From Ovis canadensis (taxonomy: Eukaryota; Chordata; Mammalia; Artiodactyla; Bovidae), in the NCBI RefSeq assembly GCF_042477335.2, contig NC_091249.1, forward strand, positions 51,878,001 through 51,942,000: a stretch of 64,000 bases of DNA, read 5' to 3'. The notes beneath the pieces are model-generated. The model had not been told where the DNA came from, searched no databases, and was given only the letters and a program-made list of their open reading frames with translations. Made by a program: the position numbers and the translations under genes. Positions 1 to 11,382 of the stretch are shown here, in pieces (the stretch's first letter is position 1; each line of letters begins with the position of its first letter).

Positions 1-548
1 TGAAAAGAACTGAGGATAGTCTCAGAGACCTCTGGGACAATATCAAACACCCCAACACTTGAATTATAGGGGTCCCAGAAGAGGAAGAGAAAAAGAAAGG
101 GTATGAGAAATTTTTTGAAGAGATTATAGTTGAAAATTTCCCCAACATGGAAAAGAAAATAATCAATCAACCCCAAGAGGCACAAAGAATCCCATACAGG
201 AGAAACACAAGGAGAAACACACCAAGACACATACTAATCAAACTAATAAAGACTAAACACAAAGAAAGAATATTAAAAGCAGCAAGGGAGAAGCAACAAG
301 TAACATATAAGGGTAACCCCATATATTTAACTGCTGATTTTTCAGCAGAAACTCTGCACACCAGAAGGGAATGGCAGGATATATTTAAAGTACTGAAAAG
401 GAAAAATCTACAACCAAGATTACTGTACCCAACAAGGATCTCATTCACAATTGATAGAGAAATAAAAAGCTTTTCAGACAAGCAGAAGTTAAGAGAATTC
501 TGTACCACCAAGCCAGCTTTACAACAAATGTTAAAGGGACTTATATAG
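1..548 (+). pseudogene. L1 ORF1p C-terminal part, broken
   Basis: This is the C-terminal half of the L1 RNA-binding chaperone ORF1p. The open piece from 147 contains the typical stretch around ITFKAAREK-like and ISFTIDREIKSF-like sequence and ends KPALQQMLKGLI at 548, as L1 ORF1p usually does. Upstream of 147 the frame is broken by stops; one (near 58-60) looks like a CGA-to-TGA decay. ORF2 follows after a spacer of about 60 bp, the normal L1 spacing. The N-terminal coiled coil is beyond the left edge. Non-functional. Confidence 0.85.
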
Positions 549-606
549 TCAAGAAATACAAGAGAAGGAAAAAGATCTATAAAATCAACCCCAAACAATT
601 AAGAAA

Positions 607-2470
607 ATGGCAATAGGAACATATATATCAATAATTACTTTCAATGTAAATGGATTAAATGCTCCAACCAAAAGGCCCAGACTGGCTAAATGGATACAAA
701 AACAAGACCCGTATATATGCTGTCTACAAGAAACCCACTTCAGACCTAAAGACACATACAGACAGAAAGTGAGAGGATGGAAAAGTATATTTCATGCAAA
801 TGGAAAGCAAAAGAAAGCTGGAGTAGCAATCTTCATATCAGAAAAAAATAGACTTTAAAGTAAAGAATATTATAAGAGATAAGGAAGGACACTACATAAT
901 GATCAGAGGATCAATCCAAGGAAGACACAACAATTGTAGATATCTATGCACCAAACATAGGAGCACCTCAATTAGACATAAAAGGAGAAATTGACAGTCA
1001 CACAATAATAGTAGGAGACTTTAATACCCCACTTATACCAATGGACAGACCATCAAAACAGAAAAATCAATAAGGAAACACAAGGTCTTAAATGATACAT
1101 TAGATGAGATGGATCTCATTGATATCTTCAGGACATTCCATGCAAATGCAGAAGAAGACACCTTCTCAAGTGCACATGGAACATTCTCCAGGATAGACCA
1201 TATCTTGGCTCACAAATCAAACCTCAGTAAATTTAAGAAAATTGAAATTGTATCAAGCATCTTCTCCAAGCACAATGCTATGAGACTAGATCTCAACTAC
1301 AAGAAAAAAACTGTAAGAAACACAAACACATGGAGATTAAACAATAAGTTTCTAAATAACCAACAGGTTACTGAAGAAATGAAAAGGGAAATAAAAAAAT
1401 TTTCTAGAAACAAATGACAATGAAAACACAATAACTATGGATGTAGCAAAAGCAGTTCTAAGAGGGAAGTTTATAGCAATAAAATCCTACCTCAAGAAAC
1501 AAGAAAAACATCAGACAATCTAACTTTATACCTAAAACAACAGGAAAAAGAACAAAAAACCCCCAAAATTATTAGAAGGAAAGAAATCATAAAGATGCTC
1601 ACAGAAAGAAATGAAAGAAACAATAGTAAAGATTAATAAAACTAAAAACTGGTTCTTTGAGAAGATAAGCAAAACTGACAAACCTTTAGCCAGACTCATC
1701 AAGAAAAAAAGAGAGAAGAATCAAATCAACAAAATTAGAAATGAAAAAGGAGAGGTTACAACATACAATGCAGAAATACAAAGGATTATAAGAGATTATT
1801 ATGAACAACTATATGACAATAAAATGGATAACCTGGAAGAAATGGATAGATTCTTAGAAAAGTTCAATCTTCCAAGAATGAACCAGGAAGAAATAGAAAT
1901 TATGAACAACCCAATTACAAGCCCTGAAATTGAAGCTGTGATAAAAAAATCTCCCAAAAAACAAAAGTCCAGGGCCAGATCACTTCACAGGAGAACTCTA
2001 TCAAACTTTTAGAGAAGACCTAATGCCTAATCCTTCTAAAACTCTTTCAAAGAATTGCAGAGAAAGGAACACTTCCAAACGCATTCTGCAAGGCCACCAT
2101 CACCCTGATCCAAAACCAGACAAAGACAACACAAAAAGAAAACTGAAAGGCCAATATCACTGAAGAACATAGGTTCAAAAATTCTCAGCAAAATTTTAGC
2201 AAACACATCAAATTCAGCAACACATCAAATAGCTCATACACCATGATCAAGTTGGGTTTACTCCAGGGATATAAGGATTCTTTGATATATAAAAATCAAT
2301 CAATGTGATATACCATACTAATAAATTGAAAGATAAAAACCACATGATAATCTCAATAGAAGCAGAAAAAGCCTTGGACAAAATTCAGCACCCATTTATG
2401 TTTAAAATTCTTCAAAAAATGGGCATAGAAGGAACCTACCTCAACATAGCAAAGGCCATATATGATAAGC
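607..2470 (+). pseudogene. L1 ORF2p N-terminal part (endonuclease and start of RT), broken
   Basis: This encodes the apurinic-like endonuclease that nicks target DNA, then the region leading to reverse transcriptase. The first open piece (607-858) shows the endonuclease signatures FNVNGLNAP and CLQETHF. Further pieces at 1109-1417, 1611-2012 and 2305-2487 continue the protein in shifting frames, with stops between them. The piece 2305-2470 reaches the RT region ([17 protein letters not shown]). The frame then runs into BovB sequence at 2471, so the last residues of that open frame are not L1. Confidence 0.85.
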
Positions 2471-3687
2471 CAATATATGAACCATGAACTTCCAGATATT
2501 CAAGCTAGTTTTAGAAAAGGCAGAGGAACCAGAGATCAAATTGCCAACATCCGCTGGATCATGGAAAAAGCAAGAGAGTTCCAGAAAAACATCTAATTTT
2601 GCTTTATTGACTATGCCAAAGCCTTTGACTGTGTGGATCACAACAAACTGTGGATAATTCTGAAAGAGATGGGAATAGTAGACCACCTGACCTGCCTCTT
2701 GAGAAATCTGTATGCAGGTCAGGAAGCAACAGTTAGAACTGGACATGGAACAACAGACTGGTTCCAAATAGGAAAAGGAGTACATCAAGGCTGTATACTG
2801 TCACCCTGCTTATTTAATTTCTATGCAGAGTATATCATGAGAAACGCTGGGCTGGAGGAAGCACAAGCTGGAATCAAGATTGCCGGAAGAAACATCAATA
2901 ACCTCAGATATGCAGATGACACCACCCTTATGGCAGAAAGTGGAGAAGAATTAAAGAGCCTCTTGATGAAAATGAAAGAGGAGAGTGAAAAAGTTGGCTT
3001 AAAGCTCAACACTCAGAAAACTAAGATCATGGCATCCGGTCCCATCATTTCATGGGAAATAGATGGGGAAACAGTGCAAACAGTGGCTGACTTTATTTTT
3101 GTGGGCTCCAAAATCACTGCAGATGGTGACTGCAGCCATGAAATTAAAAGACACTTACTCCTTGGAAGGAAAGTTATGACCAACGTAGATAGCATATTCA
3201 AAAGCAGAGACATTATTTTGTCAACAAAGGTCCGTCTAGTCAAGGCTATGGTTTTTCCAGTGATTATGTATGGATGTGAGAGTTGGACTATAAATAAAGC
3301 TGAGCACTGAAGAATTGATGCTTTTGAACTGTGGTGTTGGAAAAGACTCTTGAGAGTCCCTTGGACTGCAAGGAGATCCAACCAGTCCATCCTAAAGGGG
3401 ATCGGTCCTGGGTGTTCATTGGAAGGACTGATGTTGAAGCTGAAACTCCAATACAGTGAAGAGCTGACTCATTTGAAAAGACCCTGATGCTGGGAAAGAT
3501 TGAGAGCAGGAGGAGAAGGGGACGACAGAGGATGAGATGGTTGGATGGCATCACTGACTCAATGGACATGAGTTTGGGTGGACTCTGGGAGTTAGGGATG
3601 GACAGGAAGGCCTGGTGTGCTGCTGTTCTTGGGGTCACAAAGAGTCAGACATGACTGAGTGACTGAACTGAACTGAACTGAACTGAA
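2471..3687 (+). mobile_element. BovB (RTE) LINE fragment, 5' truncated, inside L1
   Basis: A 3' BovB piece covers the RT domain to the end. The open frame 2633-3310 shows GVHQGCILSPCLFNFYAEYI and the catalytic motif YADDTTLMAE. The element finishes with BovB's short tandem CTGAA tail (about 3664-3687). Its 5' end begins abruptly at 2471, in the middle of L1 ORF2, and L1 resumes at 3688. A stop at 3308-3310 and frame damage after it make it inactive. No clear target-site duplication is visible. Confidence 0.9.
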
Positions 3688-5445
3688 ACATTATTCTCAA
3701 TGGTGAAAAAATGAAACCATTCCCCCTAAGATCAGGAATAAGACAAGGGTGTCCACTTTCACCACTATTATTCAACATAGTTCTGGAAGTCTTAGCTATA
3801 AAAAAGAAATAAAAGGAATCCATATTGGAGAAGAAGTAAAGCTCTCACTGTTTGCAGATGACATGATACTGTACATAGAAAACCCTAAACATAGTATCAG
3901 AAAATCACTAGAGCTAGTCAGTGAATTCAGCAAGTTGCAGGATATGAAATCATTACACAGAAATCACTTGCATTTCTATATACTAACAATGGAAAAGCAG
4001 AAAGAGAAATTAAGGAATAAATCCCAATCACCATTGCAACAAAAAGAATTAAATATCTAGGAATAAACTTACCTAAGGAGGCAAAAGAACTGCACACAGA
4101 AAATTATAAGACACTAATGAAAGAAATCAAAGATGACATAAACAGATGGAGAGCTATTCCATGTTCTTGGGTAGGAAGAATCAATATTGTGAAAATGATT
4201 ATATTACCAAACAGAATCTATAGATTTAGTGCAATCCCTATCAAATTACCAATGACATTTTTCACAGAACTAGAACAAAAAATTTCACAGTTCATATGGA
4301 AACACAAAAGACCCTGAATAGTCAAAGCAGTCTGAGAAAGAATGGAGCTGGAGGAATCAACCTTCCTGACTTCAGGTTATACTACAAAACTACAGTCATC
4401 AAGACAGTATGGTACAGGCACAAAAACAGAAATATAGACCAACGGAACAAGATAGAAAGCCCAGAAATAAACCCATGCGCCTATGGGTAACTTATTTTTG
4501 ACAAAGGAGGCAAGAATATACAATGGGGCACAGACAGCCTCTTCAATAAATGGTGCTGGGAAAACTAGACAGCTACATGTAAAAGAATGAAATCAGAGCA
4601 CTTCCTAACACCATACACAAAGATAAACTCAAAATAGATTAAAGACTTAAATGTAAGACCAGGAACTATAAAACTATAAAATTCTTAGAGGAAAACATAG
4701 GCAGAATACTCAATGACATAAATCAAAGCAAGATCCTCTATGACCCACCTCCTAGGGTAATGGAAATAAAAACAAAAGTAAACAAGTGGGACCTGATTAA
4801 ACTTAAAATCTTTTGCACAGCAAAGAAAACTATAAGCAAAGTGAAAAGACAACTCTCAGAATGGGAGAAAACAATAGCAAATGAAACAACTGACAAAGGA
4901 TTAATTTCCAAAATATACAAGTAGCTCATACAACTCAATACCAGAAAAACAAACAACCCAATCAAAGAGTGGGAAAAAGACCTAAACAGACATTACTCCA
5001 AAGAAGACATACAGATGGCTAATAAACACATGAAAAGATGCTCAATATTGCTCATTGTTAGAGAAATGCAAATCAAAACTACAATGAGATATCACCTCAC
5101 ACTGGTCAGAATAGCCATCATCAAAAAGTCTACAAACAATAAATGCTGGAGAGGGTGTGGGGAAAAGGGAACACTCTTGCACTGTTGGTGGGAATGTAAA
5201 TTGATACAGCCACTATGGAAGATGGTATGGAGATTCCTTAAAAAACTAGGAATAAAACCACCACATGACCCAGCACTCCCACTCCTAGGCATTTCCTACC
5301 CTGAGGAAATCAAAATTGAAAAAGACACATGTATTCCATTGTTCATTGCAGCACTATTTACAATAGCTAGAACATGAAAGCAACCTAGATATCCATTGAT
5401 AGATGAATGGATAAAGAAGTTGTGGTGCATATACACAGCAGAATA
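3688..5445 (+). pseudogene. L1 ORF2p C-terminal part (RT catalytic core to Cys motif), broken
   Basis: L1 ORF2 resumes after the BovB insertion. The piece 3749-4060 carries the RT catalytic block [13 protein letters not shown]. The piece 4117-4490 covers the thumb and connector ([20 protein letters not shown]). The piece 5015-5377 holds the C-terminal zinc-knuckle-like motif, with [18 protein letters not shown] at about 5143-5196. Stops and frameshifts separate the pieces. L1 is interrupted again at 5446 by an antisense BovB. Confidence 0.87.
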
Positions 5446-6420
5446 TTCAGTTCAGTTCAGTTCAGTCACTCAGTCTTGTCCGACTCTTTGCGACCCCATG
5501 AATCGCAGCACACCAGGCCTCCCTGTCCATCACCAGCTCCCGGAGTTCACTCAGATTCACGTCCATCGAGTCAGTGATGCCATCCAGCCATCTCATCCTC
5601 TGTCGTCCCCTTCTCCTCCTGCCCCTAATCCCTCCCACAGCATCAAAGTCTTTTCCAATGAGTCAACTCTTCACATGAGGTGGCCAAAGTACCGGAGTTT
5701 CAGCTTTAGCATCATTCCTTCCAAAGAAATCCCAGGGTTGATTTCCTTCAGAATGGACTGGTTGGACCTCCTTGCAGTCCAAGGGACTCTCAAGAGTCTT
5801 CTCCAACACCACAGTTCAAAAGCATCAATTCTTCAGTGCTCAGCTTTCTTTATAGTCCAACTCTCACATCCATACATGACTACTGGAAAAACCATAGCCT
5901 TGACTAGACGGACCTTTGTTGACAAAATAATGTCTCCGCTTTTGAATATGCTATCTAGGTTGGTCATAACTTTCCTTCCAAGGAGTAAGCGTCTTTTAAT
6001 TTCATGGCTGCAGTCACCATCTGCAGTGATTTTGGAGCCCACAAAAATAAAGTCAGCCACTGTTTGCACTGTTTCCCCATCTATTTCCCATGAAATGATG
6101 GGACCAGATGCCATGATAGTTTTCTGAGTGTTGAGCTTTAAGCTAACTTTTTCACTCTCCTCTTTCACTTTCATCAAGAGGCTCTTTAGTTCCTCTTTAC
6201 TTTCTGCCATAAGGGTGGTGTCATCTGCATATCTCAGGTTATTGATGTTTCTTCCGGCAATCTTGATTCCAGCTTGTGCTTCCCCCAGCCCAGCGTTTCT
6301 CATGATATACTCTGCATAGAAATTAAATAAGCAGGGTGACAGTATACAGCCTTGATGTACTCCTTTTCCTATTTGGAACCAGTCTGTTGTTCCATGTCCA
6401 GTTCTATCTGTTGCTTCCTG
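5446..6420 (-). mobile_element. BovB 3' fragment, antisense, inside L1
   Basis: The reverse complement is a BovB 3' end. The CTGAA tail appears as ttcag repeats at 5446-5465, and the antisense frame 6303-5833 contains LRYADDTTLMAES. The element is truncated at 6420, in the RT region. The L1 3' region resumes at 6421. Comparison with the L1 sequence I remember suggests that a short stretch of L1 was lost at the site. Confidence 0.9.
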
Positions 6421-6880
6421 AATGCCTTTGAGTCAGTTCTAATGAGGTAGATGAACCTAGAACCTATTATACAGAGTGAAGTAAGTCAGAAAGAGAAAGA
6501 TAAATATCATATTCTCATGCATATATATGGAATCTAGAAGAATGGTACTGAAGAATTTATTTACAGGGTAGCAATGGAGAAACAGACATAGAGAATAGAC
6601 TTACGGACATGGGAAGAGGGGAGGAGAGGGTGAGATGTATGGAAAGAGTAACATGGAAACTTACATTATCATGTGTAAAATCAATGGCTGACGGGAATTT
6701 GCTGTATGGCTCTGTGTAAACCTGGAGGGGTGGGATGGGGAGGGAGATGGGAGAGGGGTTCAGGAGGGAGGGGATATATGTATACCTATGGCTGATTCAC
6801 GTTGAGGTTTAACAGAAAAACAACAAAATTCTGTAAAGCAATTATCCTTTCAATAAAAAAAAAAGCTTAAAAAAATAATA
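6421..6880 (+). mobile_element. L1 3'UTR and poly(A) end
   Basis: This is the last part of the L1. It has the G-rich run at about 6724-6778 (ggggtgggatggggaggg) that many L1 3'UTRs carry, then an AATAAA-containing A-rich tail at about 6850-6880. Confidence 0.85.
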
Positions 6881-6885
6881 TATTC

Positions 6886-6944
6886 CAATATCATACGGCA
6901 AATTTCAGCAAAGCAAAACCACAATTACTTTCGCACCAACCTAA
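6886..6944 (-). mobile_element. Mariner (Tc1/mariner) transposon end, remnant
   Basis: The sequence at 6915-6944 reads, on the minus strand, ttaggttggtgcgaaagtaa and onward. This matches the terminal inverted repeat of Hsmar1/MADE1-like mammalian mariner elements with a few changes. Only about 60 bp is present. I do not see the opposite terminal repeat nearby. Confidence 0.6.
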
Positions 6945-7504
6945 ATAATACACACAAGAGGGTGTTGGGGAGACAAGAGCCCCGCAAATATTGCCCTGCA
7001 GGGGGTGCTTTCCACTCAGGGACCTGCAGCCACCTTGGGGGTGGAGGTGGGGTAGGCACTGTTCTCACAACCTGAGGCAACCCTAGATGCCATGTCATTT
7101 GGTGTGCATCCACTTATTAAAACGTTTGCTTTGCTGTAAACAGGCCCAGAGAGCTCAAGCATATACACTTCTTTAAAATCTCAAGATAATATCTACCCAG
7201 ATATCTGTATCCTACACAGACAGAGAACCCTTTCAGAAATACCACCCCCAATTCACCCTTTCAACAAGCCTCCCAGGCAAAGGTCAGGGTTCTGGTCAAT
7301 TCATTTTAGTCTTAGAAAATGTTCCATTATTGGATTCAAAGTTACATAAGCGAGTGTGGTTGGTTATGTTATATGTAATTGGCTGTAATTTCTATCTGCT
7401 TTCTGTTTAAGGTTTGCTTCTTTAAAAAATGTTTTCTCTGTTTAACTTTGCTTTTTGAATATGTAAAATATTTTCATGATTCAGAAATCAAAACTATATA
7501 AAAA
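6945..7504. other. Intergenic, no feature recognised
   Basis: No gene, convincing ORF or repeat that I recognise. It turns AT-rich towards 7400-7500, ahead of the LTR-like sequence. Confidence 0.5.
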
Positions 7505-7980
7505 TGTTAGGCGAGCACTGATCAAAACTGCCTGCCCTGGCCAGGCCTGATAGTAACCACCTGCATGAGTTATCTTAGCAGGTCAGATGTGGAACTAACA
7601 AACTACTGCTGACTGGAAGAATTCAGGGAAGGTCCAAAGGAGGGAGGAAAAAACGAGAGGAGATGCCAGTCCTTATGTCCTATCAACCTCCCAGAATTCT
7701 CGCTGAAATCCAACTTGGTTGAGTAATACACGCATCACCAGGAAGGACCCTGAGAAAGAACGATTGGTCAGAGACAACCCGGAAACTAACCCCATTACCA
7801 TAAAACCTGAGACTGGAAGCCACAGGGCAGAGCAGTTCTCCTCGGTTCCTTTACTGTCCTCCTCTCCATCCAGATGTCTTGTTTTGGTAAAGTCTTTTGC
7901 TTTGTCAGCACGTGTGTCTCCTCAGACAATTCATTTCCAAGTGTTGGACAAGAGTCCACTCAAGGCCACTTCCTGCAACA
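7505..7980 (+). repeat. Solo-like LTR of an endogenous retrovirus (class I type), first copy
   Basis: The block begins with TG at 7505 and ends near 7980 (cttcctgcaaca). Its 3' half (7730-7980) is repeated as a diverged direct copy at 8745-9012. The shared segment includes cagagacaacccggaaact and the run agacaattcattt. This layout suggests two LTRs of one old provirus. The poly(A) signal expected in the R region is mutated (tggtaaagtc). No coding potential. Confidence 0.6.
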
Positions 7981-8744
7981 AAAGGCAACTCAAGTGGGAC
8001 CTCTTCTTTGTTATGACTGACATCCTGACCATTCAGCGTGCTTGGGGACCAGTTCGTCTGCAGACAGACTAGGCCGAGCAGCCCCAACTGGGATCCTTTT
8101 GTCTCTGTTCTCCTCCTTACACAGACAGCAGGCCAGAGTGACGTGACTGGGTAAGGAACAAAAGACTTTGTTGATCTCTTTCCCCTTCTTCCCTCTCCCT
8201 TTCCTCTTTTCAACCCCTCCTGTCCTACCCTTTTTTCTTCTATTCTGGTTCTGGACACAGGAGTCTGGTTGAAGGGCCTCAGCCTGATCTGAGGGTTGGA
8301 GTCTGATCTCTTCCAGAGGGCAGAAAACTTGAATTCCCATCTAGTGTTTGGCACCCGGTTTCTAGTTTCTGGTTGGGCCAAGTTCCTGTCCTCCCTTTCT
8401 GGAAGCCCAGGGGAAAGTTCCATAATGCCTGAGCATCTGCAGGCGGCAGGGGACGTCTGTAAAGCCACTCTTTGGCCCCTTGTCCTTCCCCTCTTACTTA
8501 ACCTGGCCTCCTTTCCTTCCTTTGAAATCTTTGAAGACCCAAGATATTTCAATTTACTCTGTTGGTGTTTGGATCTAAAGTCCTGTGACTCTGTGGAAGT
8601 AGAAGATTTTCTTAGAGACTGCAATCTTGTCTTTAAGGGAGTGTCTGATTAGGAGAGCTTTGCCTATTTGTTTTATACTTTGTGTTCTGTGCTATGACTT
8701 GTGATGGCCGTTCTGTATTGTGATATGGGGAATTCTGGTTCTGA
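7981..8744 (+). mobile_element. Proviral leader-like remnant between LTR copies, non-coding
   Basis: About 760 bp lies between the two LTR-like copies. It is pyrimidine-rich at 8180-8250 and has no gag, pol or env motif. An antisense open frame of 239 codons (8624-7905) crosses this block and part of the first LTR; it has no recognisable domain and is treated as chance. Most of the provirus is gone. Confidence 0.45.
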
Positions 8745-9012
8745 TCGCATGTGCCACCAGAAAGGACCCCACGTCAAAACATCTGGCCAGAGACAACCCG
8801 GAAACTAACCCCATCACCACAAAACCCAAGACTCGTGGCATGTGGCAGAGCAGTGCTCCTGCGTTCACTTACCCTGCCGCTCTCTGCCAGGCGCTCCTTC
8901 ACAATAACATCTCTTGCTTTGTCAACATGCGTGTCTTCTCAGACAATTCATTTACAAGCATTAGACAAGAGCCCACTCTCAGGCCCTGGAAGAGGTCCCC
9001 CTTCCTGTAACA
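8745..9012 (+). repeat. Second, 5'-truncated copy of the LTR
   Basis: This matches the 3' half of the LTR at 7730-7980 in direct orientation, with numerous substitutions and small gaps. It ends cttcctgtaaca at 9001-9012, as the first copy does. The U3 portion is missing. Confidence 0.55.
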
Positions 9013-9179
9013 AAAAGGTGAACTCAAAGAAGTATATGCTCCTTTGATTCTGCACCCTGATTCCAACATGTGGGTTTTTTTTCCCCCCACATCACCATGC
9101 AATTGACAAAAGAAATGCTCACATATTGAGGTATGAGGAAGTCATCCTGGCTTATACATGAGTTAACTTGAATTTTATG

Positions 9180-9640
9180 CTAACTGGAACAACCTGTTTG
9201 TGTCCTATCAAACATACATTGTACATCTGCTTTAACTATTAAAGAAAGGGGCACATTGACCAGAAATAAAGAATTGTTCATGTTAAAAATAAAGATTAAA
9301 CGCCTCCTGTTCTGGGACATCAGTTCTGGTACTCCTTCAATGATAAGACTCCCTTTCCAGATGCTAAGGCCATACTGACTTGTTGTGTACATGCTGGTCT
9401 GGCTTTTTAAAAAAACCTTGAAGAAATGTACCCCTGACTTATTTAGTGTTCTTTCTGAGAAGATGTAAATCTGCACTGAAGAAGGTGTCAGTTCACAGAC
9501 TTTCTTCTGATTGGAGATGAGGTAACAAGGTGATGTTTCCAGAATCTTAATCATTAATCTTCTGGTTCCAACCAGTCTGGGGTCAGCAGATGGTTGCCAT
9601 CCTTCCACCTGGGTGTGTGTGGGGGGGGCAGGGGGTGTTG
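9180..9640 (-). repeat. LTR-like sequence, antisense, unassigned
   Basis: Read on the minus strand, 9605-9480 shares spaced blocks with the sense sequence at 10285-10400: a gaccccagac block, a ttgga block, a gattgatga-like block, and catcagaagaa followed by a gctgatcacacc-like block. This suggests two members of one LTR family facing each other. The 142-codon antisense frame (9608-9180) has no known domain. Confidence 0.35.
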
Positions 9641-10229
9641 GTGGTGGTCTTAGGTGCAGAACGGCTCAAAGATATGTGTCAGTTTGTTACGTATATCCCT
9701 TGAAGAGGAGCTAGGACTATGCTTCGGGGCTGAACAATTGTTTTAGCTATGTTTACTTTTCTTGTTTGACAGTTTTTCCTTTGTTTCTGCATTCCCTCAC
9801 TTCCCTAATTAGTAACTGTTTGAGTCTGCTCTTTGGAACTCAGGGAAACCTAAGGAGACAAAAGCCTTTTTCTACAAATAAGAAACAGGGGAACAAAGAG
9901 TGATTTTTGTACTCTGGAGGGCCCTGTAGGGTCCTGCTTGGTTTTGATCCTACCTTTTCTTTGATCCTACTCAATCCTGAAGGAAATGATACCGTGCAGG
10001 TCCCACTGGGGCTCCTGGGCACGAGGCCTTTCTGTATCCTCTATTTCTCTGATTATAGGAAACAGTCTTCATTCAGCCTTCATGACCTTCCCTGAGTTCC
10101 AATGAGCAGATTCAAGCAGTTTTTAGTTAGAGAAGGGAGGGAATGGGAGACCAGGGACAGTCAGGAGCAGCTTTTGGGCAAGGTCCTGTTTCCCCCATCA
10201 ATGGATACATAATATCTTTGAGCTATTTT
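9641..10229. other. Intergenic, no feature recognised
   Basis: A short G-run region lies at 9620-9650 just before this stretch. I see no gene or named repeat inside it. Confidence 0.45.
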
Positions 10230-10515
10230 GCAGATACTGAAACCCCCTCCAGGTGGGAGAAGTTAATGATTAATGATGTTATGCTGCCCACAACTATGTG
10301 GACCCCAGACAGTTGGACCTGAAAATTGATGATGCTGACTCCTACTTATTTCACCACCAGCCCATCAGAAGAATGTTCACAAGCTGATCACACCCTACTT
10401 TTACTATAAAACTTGTCACTATCTTCCCCAAGTTGGGACACTTAGTCTTGAGGGCATTATCTACTTTGGCACCAGTGCACAGAGAAGTTGAGCTTTCACC
10501 ATCAGAATCAGGGGT
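10230..10515 (+). repeat. LTR-like sequence with TATA-like box
   Basis: The block has the order expected of an LTR: a conserved U3-like segment (10285-10395), a TATA-like actataaaact near 10404-10414, and a downstream segment ending near 10500. It is related to the antisense block at 9180-9640. Family name not assigned. Confidence 0.4.
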
Positions 10516-10564
10516 GGGACAAGAATGGGAATTAAGTTTTAGAGAGAAAAGCTAATCATAAACT

Positions 10565-10995
10565 CAGCAGGAGAATTTGGTTTTGGAGGTGCTTGGTTTC
10601 ACTTCTGGCTATTTCAGAGATTCCCAAGATTCTCACCTTGGGTTTGATTATGGCTCACAGAACTCAGAGAAAATATTTACTAGGTTCGAAAAGGATTTAA
10701 CTCAGGAACAGCCAGATAGAAGAGATGCACAGAGCAAAGTATGGGGAAGGAGCTTGGGGCTTTCACACCCTCTCTGAGCAGGACACTCTCCCCAATCTCC
10801 AGGTGTTCACCAGTTCAGGAGTTCTCCAAACCCTACCCTTTTGGGTATTTATGGAGGCTTCACTATTAAGGCATGATGGATGAAATCACTGACAGTGCAA
10901 CTGATTGAACCTCCAATCCCTCTCCCCCTTCCAGAGGTCAGGGGGTGAGACTGAAAGTTCCAAGCCTCTAATCACCTGGTTAATTCTCCAGGGAA
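10565..10995 (+). repeat. Ancient LTR-like repeat, unassigned
   Basis: The text at 10600-10680 (ccaagattctcaccttgggt) and 10850-10990 (ctgaaagttccaagcctcta) reads like an old mammalian LTR that I have seen many times but cannot name. The assignment is from memory only. Confidence 0.3.
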
Positions 10996-11011
10996 ACAGT
11001 CCTCATCCTTC

Positions 11012-11367
11012 TGTTGTTTTTCAGTCACTCAGTCATGTAAGACTCTTTGAGACCCCATGGACCGCAGCACTCCAGGCTTCCCTGTCCTTCACCATCTCCC
11101 AGAACTTGCTCAAACTCATGTCCATTGAGTCAGTGATGCCATCCAACTATCTTGTCCTCTGTCGTCCCCTTCTCCTCCTGCCTTCAATCTTTCCCAGCAT
11201 CAGGGTCTTTTCCAATGAGTCAGCTCTTTGCATCAGGTGGCCAAAGTACTGGAGTTTCAGCTTCAGCATCAGTCCCTCCAGCGAATATTTAGGGTTGATT
11301 TCATTAAGGAATCACTAGTTGGATCTCCTTGCAGTCCAAGGGACTCTCAAGAGTCTTCTCCAACACC
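11012..11367 (-). mobile_element. BovB 3' fragment, antisense, with probable target-site duplication
   Basis: This is the reverse complement of the BovB 3' end, truncated at about 11367 inside the segment caccacag. A near-identical 15-mer flanks it (cagtcctcatccttc at 10997 and cagtcctcattcttc at 11369, one mismatch), which fits a target-site duplication. A second BovB begins directly beyond the right copy. Confidence 0.85.
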
Positions 11368-11382
11368 ACAGTCCTCATTCTT

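Larger units (their letters stand above)
1..6880 (+). mobile_element. L1 LINE, ruminant type, split into three blocks by two BovB insertions
   Basis: An L1 retrotransposon runs through 1-2470, 3688-5445 and 6421-6880. It enters the window within ORF1, continues through ORF2, and ends with a 3'UTR and an A-rich tail (about 6855-6880). The order ORF1 tail, 60-bp spacer, endonuclease, reverse transcriptase, C-terminal Cys motif, 3'UTR is the family order. BovB copies at 2471-3687 (+) and 5446-6420 (-) split it. Many in-frame stops and frameshifts show that it is dead. The 5' half lies outside the window. Confidence 0.93.

Noticed and set aside
2633-3310. Reverse transcriptase frame as a possible domesticated gene
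   Set aside because: It is an ordinary 5'-truncated BovB with a CTGAA tail and has a stop in the conserved C-terminal part.
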